Positions 59,701-64,000 of a stretch of DNA of 64,000 nucleotides are shown piece by piece. Position 1 is the stretch's first letter. Each line of letters opens with the position of its first letter. The notes under the pieces were generated by a model. It worked only from the letters and a program-made list of their open reading frames with translations, searched no databases and had not been told where the DNA came from. A program made the position numbers and the translations under genes. The DNA is from Streptomyces sp. V1I1 (GTDB lineage Bacteria > Actinomycetota > Actinomycetes > Streptomycetales > Streptomycetaceae). Where the stretch lies: NCBI RefSeq assembly GCF_030817355.1, contig NZ_JAUSZH010000001.1, positions 1,860,001 through 1,924,000 of the forward strand, given 5' to 3'.

Positions 59701-62700
59701 CACAGCCCCGTCACCTCCCGCTCGGTGATCACCCGGGCGAGTTCCGCGGTGTCCGGCCGGCCGGCGCGAGCCACCACGGCCGTGCCGCCGCCGAGCAGCG
59801 GCACCCACATCTCGTACGTCGACGCGTCGAAGGTGTGCGGCGAGTGGAGGAGGACGCGGTGGTGGGCCCCGGTGCCGAAGCAGCCGTCGAGCGCGAGGTC
59901 GACGACGTTCCGGTGGGTCACCTCCACGCCCTTGGGTCGGCCGGTGGAACCCGAGGTGTACATCACGTAGGCGACAGCGTGCTCGCCGACGCCCTCCGTC
60001 TCGGGCGGCGAGTCGGGCAGCCCGTCGAGATCCTCCTCGGCGAGGTCCTCGTACACGGTGACGGCCGGGGCGAGGTCCGCGAGCAGGTAGTCGATGCGCT
60101 CGGGCGGGTAGGTGGGGTCGACCGGCACGTAGGCGGCGCCGGTCTTGAGGACGCCGAGGACGGCGGCGACCAGCAGCGGCGAGCGTTCCAGCACGAGCGC
60201 GACGCGGCTGTCCGGGCGGGCGCCGCGGGCCCGGAAGTGGTGGGCGAGGCGGTTGGCCCAGCGGTCCAGTTCGGCGTAGGTCCAGGCGAGCGTGCCGTCC
60301 GCGGAGACCAGCACGGTCGCGTCCGGGGTCGCCGCGGCCGTGGCGGCGAACCGCTCGGGAAGGGTGCCGGCGTCGAACCGGGCGTCCCGGCCTCCGCCGC
60401 CCCAGCCGCTGAGCGCGGCGCGCTCGTGCTCGGCCAGGACGCCGACGGATCCGATGGGCGTCTCCGGCGCGGCGACCACCTGGCGCAGGAAGTGCAGCCA
60501 GCGGTCGAGCAGCGTGCTGACCGTCCCGGCGTCGAACAGCTCGGTGGCGTACTCCGCGAAGCCCTCGATACGGGCCGGCGCGCCGTCCTCGTCCTGTTCG
60601 GTGACGCTGATGAACAGGTCGAAGCGGGAGGTGCCCGGGGAGAACGGCTCCTCGGTCACGGTCAGGCCCGCCAGGTGGAACTCCGGCCGCGCGTTGTTCT
60701 GGAGCGCCAGGCACACCTGGAACAGCGGGTGGTGGGCGGGCGAGCGGACCGGGTTGAGCTTCTCGACCTGGTGCTCGAAGGGGATGTCCTGGTGGTCGTA
60801 GGCGGCGAGGCTGCTCTCGCGGACCCGGCCGACGAGCTCGGCGAAGGAGGGGTCGCCCGAGGTGTCCGCGCGCAACACCCACGTGTTGACGAAGAAGCCG
60901 ACCAACCGGTTGAGCGCCTCGTCGGTGCGTCCGGCGATGGGCGAGCCGATCGACACGTCCGTGCCCGCGCCGAGCCTGGTGAGCAGCGCGGCAAGGGCCG
61001 CCTGGAGCACCATCGACACCGTGGCACCGGTCTCCCGGGCCAGCCTGCGCACGCCGTCGGTGAGCTGCGGGTCGAGTGCGAGCGGCACCAGGTCGCCGGC
61101 GTACGACGCCGCGGCGGGCCGGGGCCGGTCGGCGGGCGGCGAGACGGTCTCGGGCAGGCCGGCCAGCTGGGTGGTCCAGTAGTCCAGCTGCCGCCGGTAG
61201 AGGCTGCCCGGGGTGTCGGTGTCGCCCAGCAGTTCCCGCTGCCAGAGGGTGTAGTCGGCGTACTGCACGGGAAGCGGTTCCCACTCGGGCGCCCGGCCTG
61301 CGCGGCGGGCCTCGTACGCGGTGGTGAGGTCCTGGGCCAGCGGGAGGGCGGACCAGCCGTCGGCGGCGATGTGGTGTGCGCCGATCAGGAACACCGCCTC
61401 GCGCTCGCCGGTCCGCAGCAGCCAGGAGCGGATGGGGATCTCGGCCGCCAGGTCGAACGGGCGGCGCGCCGCCGCCCGCAGGGCGCCGGGCAGCTCGGCC
61501 TCGGTGATCTCGCGCTCCTCCCACGGGACCTCGACCAGGGCCGGTTCCAGGATGCGCTGGTACGGCTGTCCGTCCGCCTCACCGAAGACGGTGCGCAGCG
61601 ATTCGTGCCGCACGACGACGTCGTGCACGGCGCGGCGCAGGGCCGCCGCGTCGAGTTCGCCGCGCATGCGCAGAGCCAGCGTGACGTTGTAGGTCGCCGA
61701 GGGTCCCTCGAAGCGGTGTATGAACCACAGCCGCTGCTGGGCGTACGACAGCGGCAGCCGTTCGGGCCGGACCTGGGGACGGAGCGGCGGGCGGACGTTG
61801 CTCAGGGTGTTCAGGTGGGCCGCCAGCTCGGCGACGGTGGGCGACTGGAAGACGACCCGGATGGGGATCTCCACACCGTGCTCGGCACGGATACGGCTGA
61901 CCAGCCGGGTGGCCAGGAGCGAGTGGCCGCCGACGGTGAAGAAGTTGTCGTCCACGCCGACCTGGTCGAGTCCGAGTACCGCGGCGAACAGCGCGCACAG
62001 CGACTCCTCCTCCGGGGTGGAGGGAGCCCGGCCGCCGCCGACCACGTAGTCGGGCACGGGCAGGGCGCGCCGGTCGGGCTTGCCGTTGTCGGTCAGCGGC
62101 ACGGCGGCGATGGGCACGATGGCGGCCGGGACCATGTACTCGGGCAAGGTCTCCCGCAGATGGCCGCGCAGGGCGGGCAGCAGCGCCGTGACGGCGGCGG
62201 CGGCCGCGGGGTCGTTCGCCGGGGTGCGTCCGTCGGTGGCCGGCAGGTACGTGCCGGTGAGGGTGGTGCCGGCGGCCGGGCCGTCGCGCAGCACGATCAC
62301 GTCGAGCAGGTCGACCGCGTCGGCCGACCAGGTCGGCACCGCGTCCCAGCCGTGCCGGGCGGCCCAGGCGCGGATCTCGGCGGGGTCGAGCGGGGGCAGT
62401 TCGGGCGGCGCGGAGTCGTCGAGGCCGAGGGCGCGGGCTGCCGCGGCCTCCTCGGTGAGGCGGGCGTTCGGGATTCCGGTGATCCGCACCGCCGGCTCGG
62501 ACCGGTCACGTAACCGGTCGGCGAGCCGGCCGAGGTCGCCCTCCCAGGTCAGGGTGGGGACGACGTCGAGCCGTCGCGGGGCGTCCGCCGGTGCCGTGCC
62601 CGGCTTGTGCAGCACGACCTCGTAGCGGTGCCGGGTCAGCTCGTTGTGGTGGATGCCGTTCTTGGCGCGGATGTCGGCACCGGTCGCCCCGGCCCGGTCT

Positions 62701-64000
62701 GCCCAGCGCAGGAACCACTCGGGGTCGACCACCAGTTCCTTCTCCAGCAGGACGGCCTGGTCGACCGTGGTGCGCAGTACGGCCGGTGCCGCATCGGGGT
62801 GCTTCGTCCGCTGGACGCCCGTCTGGAGCGTGCGCAGGGAGGACGCCCGCCGGATGTCGCCGAGGACGATCCGGCCGCCCGGCGCGAGCAGTTCCCAGGC
62901 GCCGTCCAGGACCCGGGCGAGGTAGCGCTCGTCGGGGAAGTACTGCACGACCGAGTTGAGCACCACGGTGTCGAATGTGCCCCGGGGCAGTCCGGTGAGG
63001 TCGTCGGCGGCCTGGCGGCGCAGCCGGACCCGGTCGGCCAGGCCGGCCCGGGTCACCTGGTCGCTGAGCCGGTCGATCACGGCCTGGGAGAAGTCGGTGG
63101 CCCAGTACTCCTCCACCCGGCCGGCGATGTGCGCGAGCAGGAGTCCGGTGCCGACGCCGAGTTCGAGGACGCGCTCGGGCGACCAGCACAGGACGCGTTC
63201 CACGGCGGCGTCGCGCCAGTCCCGCATCTCGTCGAGCGGGATCGGCTCGCCGGTGAAGGAGCTGCTCCAGCCGGTGAAGTCCTCACCGAATCCGTGTCCG
63301 TTGTCGTGGGAGTAGGCCTGGTCGTATACCTCCTGCCACTCCCCCACCTGTTCGTCGGCGTCGTCGTCGGGCCGCAGGGCGCCGGTGTCCGGGACGACGT
63401 AGGCGACCAGCCGCAGGTCACCGGGCCGGTCCTCGCGGGCGGTGACGATGGCTTGGCGGACGGCCGGGTGCCGGACCAGGGTGTGTTCGATCTCGCCGGG
63501 CTCGACGCGGAATCCGCGCAGCTTGACCTGGTTGTCGGCGCGGCCGAGGAAGCAGATGTTGCCGTCCGGGAAGAAACTGGCGCGGTCGCCGGTGCGGTAC
63601 AGCCTGTCGCCCTCACGCGCGCTGAACGGGTCGCGGACGAAACGTTCCGCGGTCAGCTCGGGCCGGTTGACGTAGCCGACGCAGAGGCAGTCCCCGCCGA
63701 TGTACAGGTCGCCCTCGACGCCGACGGGGCACGGCTCCATGTTCTCGTCGAGCACGTAGTAGCGGGCGTTGTCGATGGGACGGCCGTACGGAATGCTGCG
63801 CCAGGCCGGGTCGATCTCCCGGACCCGGAAGTAGTTGGACCACACCGTCGCCTCGGTGGCACCGCCGAGGCTGACGATCTCCGCGCCGGTGAACACCCGG
63901 CGGACCTCGTCGGGCAGCGACAGCGGGGTGTAGTCGCCGGAGAGGAACACCAGGCGCAGGTCGTCGGTGCCCTCGTACCCGCCGTCCTCCGTGAGCAAGG
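56751..64000 (-). CDS. Terminal NRPS, A-MT-T-C-A-MT-T-TE (5' end beyond window)
   Basis: 2415 residues are visible; numbering is from the right edge. First A domain (partial, 1-205) with LVFLSGD and [12 protein letters not shown], an N-methyltransferase inserted between A8 and A9 (206-470, VLELGVGTG), T (S693). C domain (745-1190, HHIAADG at 875). Second A (1213-1645; D1391; code read as DAYWVAGTFK), second N-MT (1650-1905), T (S2124). Thioesterase with GWSFGG (S2257), D2284 and H2391. The partial first code fits Cys and the second fits Val. This is the Ecm7/TrsJ layout, in which N-Me-Cys and N-Me-Val are added and the TE dimerises and cyclises two peptide halves. The first C domain and start lie past 64000. 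Confidence 0.9.
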   Translation of the reverse strand, partial: LLTEDGGYEGTDDLRLVFLSGDYTPLSLPDEVRRVFTGAEIVSLGGATEATVWSNYFRVREIDPAWRSIPYGRPIDNARYYVLDENMEPCPVGVEGDLYIGGDCLCVGYVNRPELTAERFVRDPFSAREGDRLYRTGDRASFFPDGNICFLGRADNQVKLRGFRVEPGEIEHTLVRHPAVRQAIVTAREDRPGDLRLVAYVVPDTGALRPDDDADEQVGEWQEVYDQAYSHDNGHGFGEDFTGWSSSFTGEPIPLDEMRDWRDAAVERVLCWSPERVLELGVGTGLLLAHIAGRVEEYWATDFSQAVIDRLSDQVTRAGLADRVRLRRQAADDLTGLPRGTFDTVVLNSVVQYFPDERYLARVLDGAWELLAPGGRIVLGDIRRASSLRTLQTGVQRTKHPDAAPAVLRTTVDQAVLLEKELVVDPEWFLRWADRAGATGADIRAKNGIHHNELTRHRYEVVLHKPGTAPADAPRRLDVVPTLTWEGDLGRLADRLRDRSEPAVRITGIPNARLTEEAAAARALGLDDSAPPELPPLDPAEIRAWAARHGWDAVPTWSADAVDLLDVIVLRDGPAAGTTLTGTYLPATDGRTPANDPAAAAAVTALLPALRGHLRETLPEYMVPAAIVPIAAVPLTDNGKPDRRALPVPDYVVGGGRAPSTPEEESLCALFAAVLGLDQVGVDDNFFTVGGHSLLATRLVSRIRAEHGVEIPIRVVFQSPTVAELAAHLNTLSNVRPPLRPQVRPERLPLSYAQQRLWFIHRFEGPSATYNVTLALRMRGELDAAALRRAVHDVVVRHESLRTVFGEADGQPYQRILEPALVEVPWEEREITEAELPGALRAAARRPFDLAAEIPIRSWLLRTGEREAVFLIGAHHIAADGWSALPLAQDLTTAYEARRAGRAPEWEPLPVQYADYTLWQRELLGDTDTPGSLYRRQLDYWTTQLAGLPETVSPPADRPRPAAASYAGDLVPLALDPQLTDGVRRLARETGATVSMVLQAALAALLTRLGAGTDVSIGSPIAGRTDEALNRLVGFFVNTWVLRADTSGDPSFAELVGRVRESSLAAYDHQDIPFEHQVEKLNPVRSPAHHPLFQVCLALQNNARPEFHLAGLTVTEEPFSPGTSRFDLFISVTEQDEDGAPARIEGFAEYATELFDAGTVSTLLDRWLHFLRQVVAAPETPIGSVGVLAEHERAALSGWGGGGRDARFDAGTLPERFAATAAATPDATVLVSADGTLAWTYAELDRWANRLAHHFRARGARPDSRVALVLERSPLLVAAVLGVLKTGAAYVPVDPTYPPERIDYLLADLAPAVTVYEDLAEEDLDGLPDSPPETEGVGEHAVAYVMYTSGSTGRPKGVEVTHRNVVDLALDGCFGTGAHHRVLLHSPHTFDASTYEMWVPLLGGGTAVVARAGRPDTAELARVITEREVTGLWLTAGLFAVMAEQHAECFGAVQEVWAGGDVLSPTAVRAVLDACPGVTVVNGYGPTETTTFASRHRVASAAECTDPLPIGSPMDGSRLLVLDDRLLPVPPGVVGELYIGGDGVARGYAGRPGLTATRFVPDPSGQSGARMYRTGDLVRWNTAGCLQYISRSDEQIKLRGFRVEPGELETVLREEDGVANAVVTVRQDRLGERRMVAYVVPDGSVSTGRDAAEQVGEWREIYDTMYGGTEVDTDESEDFTGWNSSYTSRPIPLPEMRAWREAVLRRVRSLRPRRVLEIGVGSGLLLGPLAPEAEEYWGTDFSAPVVERLRARTGADPVLSDKVTLRCQPADDAEGLPTGYFDTVILNSVLQYFPDADYLTRVLDLAMDRLAPGGRVVIGDVRNYRTLRTFAAAVHRCRQPDDGPAAVQAAVERAVLGEKELVVDPGFFTRWAETRPDAVAADIRLKQGTHHNELTRHRYEVVLHKAPARPLHLGDLPEEVWGAEVRELADLETALARQGGRLRLTRIPNTRLAGEAAEWGAPAEVGGTLDPADLEAWGARRGLAVYCTWSAQAGDCFEAIVMPEVDAVCCDGLYRPAGASSARLANVPAVSRRVSRLPSLLRERLAGRLPEFMMPADIVVLDRLPLTENGKVDRAALPEPDPVGGEHRAPRTPREEELAALFAEVLGMDRIGIDDDFFACGGHSLRLTRLVWRIHEKLGVDVPIRTVFQYPTVAALAAQLSADTEADFEDPFAVLLPIRTEGHRPPLWWLHPGGGLSWPYLGFARHVEPSWPLYGIQARGFDGTTPPAGSIEEMVEDYLGQVLQVQPSGPYHLLGWSFGGTLAHAMAAELQRRGHEVALLALLDAAPSSHFADLEALDEAMVRRYLANYMGHLAGMEEYPSLVTTASSIFIGQMEQMRRFTSPLYRGDVVFFNALLDPETHDKRELDEELDVLWQEHVDGRVQRIDIACAHSEMYWPRNAAEISRAINRYLRAAH

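Noticed and set aside
58263..62513. A 1416-codon open frame on the plus strand opposite the NRPS
   Set aside because: It is the antisense shadow of GC-rich NRPS coding sequence; its product is low-complexity Gly/Val/Arg-rich with no domain, while the minus strand has unbroken NRPS motifs.

Overview
The window is high-GC actinobacterial DNA and reads as a Streptomyces accessory region. GTG and TTG starts are frequent, stop/start overlaps are common, the regulators are of TetR, GntR, LysR, MerR and StrR type, and there are many transposase remnants and broken genes. It falls into three functional blocks separated by mobile-element debris.

Block 1 (about 3.8-25.6 kb) looks like a collagen and hydroxyproline utilisation island. 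It has a secreted M9 collagenase (23003-24976), one intact and one frameshifted M6-type metalloprotease, a prolyl aminopeptidase-type hydrolase, and a five-gene oligopeptide ABC transporter (13796-19437). It also has a full trans-4-hydroxy-L-proline degradation set: 4-hydroxyproline 2-epimerase with both catalytic cysteines, a three-subunit D-hydroxyproline dehydrogenase, a DapA-family deaminase and an alpha-ketoglutarate semialdehyde dehydrogenase, with a GntR/FCD regulator. A recurring TGTGA-type motif lies in front of most of these transcription units and is the likely shared operator.

Block 2 (about 21.8-40 kb) is mobile-element territory. It holds IS5-type transposases split into inverted halves, an ISAzo13-type element, an intact IS110 element inside an IS5 remnant, an AbiEii-type nucleotidyltransferase pair, and many decayed genes (type ISP R-M enzyme, helicase, StrR-like activator, MFS exporter, streptogramin lyase). 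The IS110 element is informative because its 5' noncoding region contains sequences matching both its own ends and its insertion site, as expected of a bridge RNA. Copies of the last ~20 codons of a TrmA/RumA-type RNA methyltransferase gene, flanked by GAGCGTC/GTGCGTC direct repeats with conserved spacing, occur near 3.1, 33.8 and 39.7-39.9 kb. They look like attachment-site relics bordering separate acquired segments.

Block 3 (about 40.2 kb to the right edge) is a biosynthetic gene cluster of the quinoxaline/quinoline bisintercalator class (echinomycin, triostin, thiocoraline relatives). It encodes a stand-alone A-T protein, a PCP-amino-acid-type P450 and a small tryptophan 2,3-dioxygenase-like enzyme, which together form the chromophore module. 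It also has an MbtH protein and a terminal NRPS with A-MT-T-C-A-MT-T-TE architecture whose specificity residues read Cys-like then Val-like. Post-assembly and self-protection genes are a CxxC dithiol oxidase, a small SAM methyltransferase, a UvrA-like protein and a DrrAB-like exporter. The NRPS gene runs off the right edge, so the upstream modules and remaining chromophore genes are expected outside the window. An erythromycin-esterase-like protein, a DoxX-like membrane protein and a berberine-bridge-type oxidase are the cluster members whose role I cannot place.
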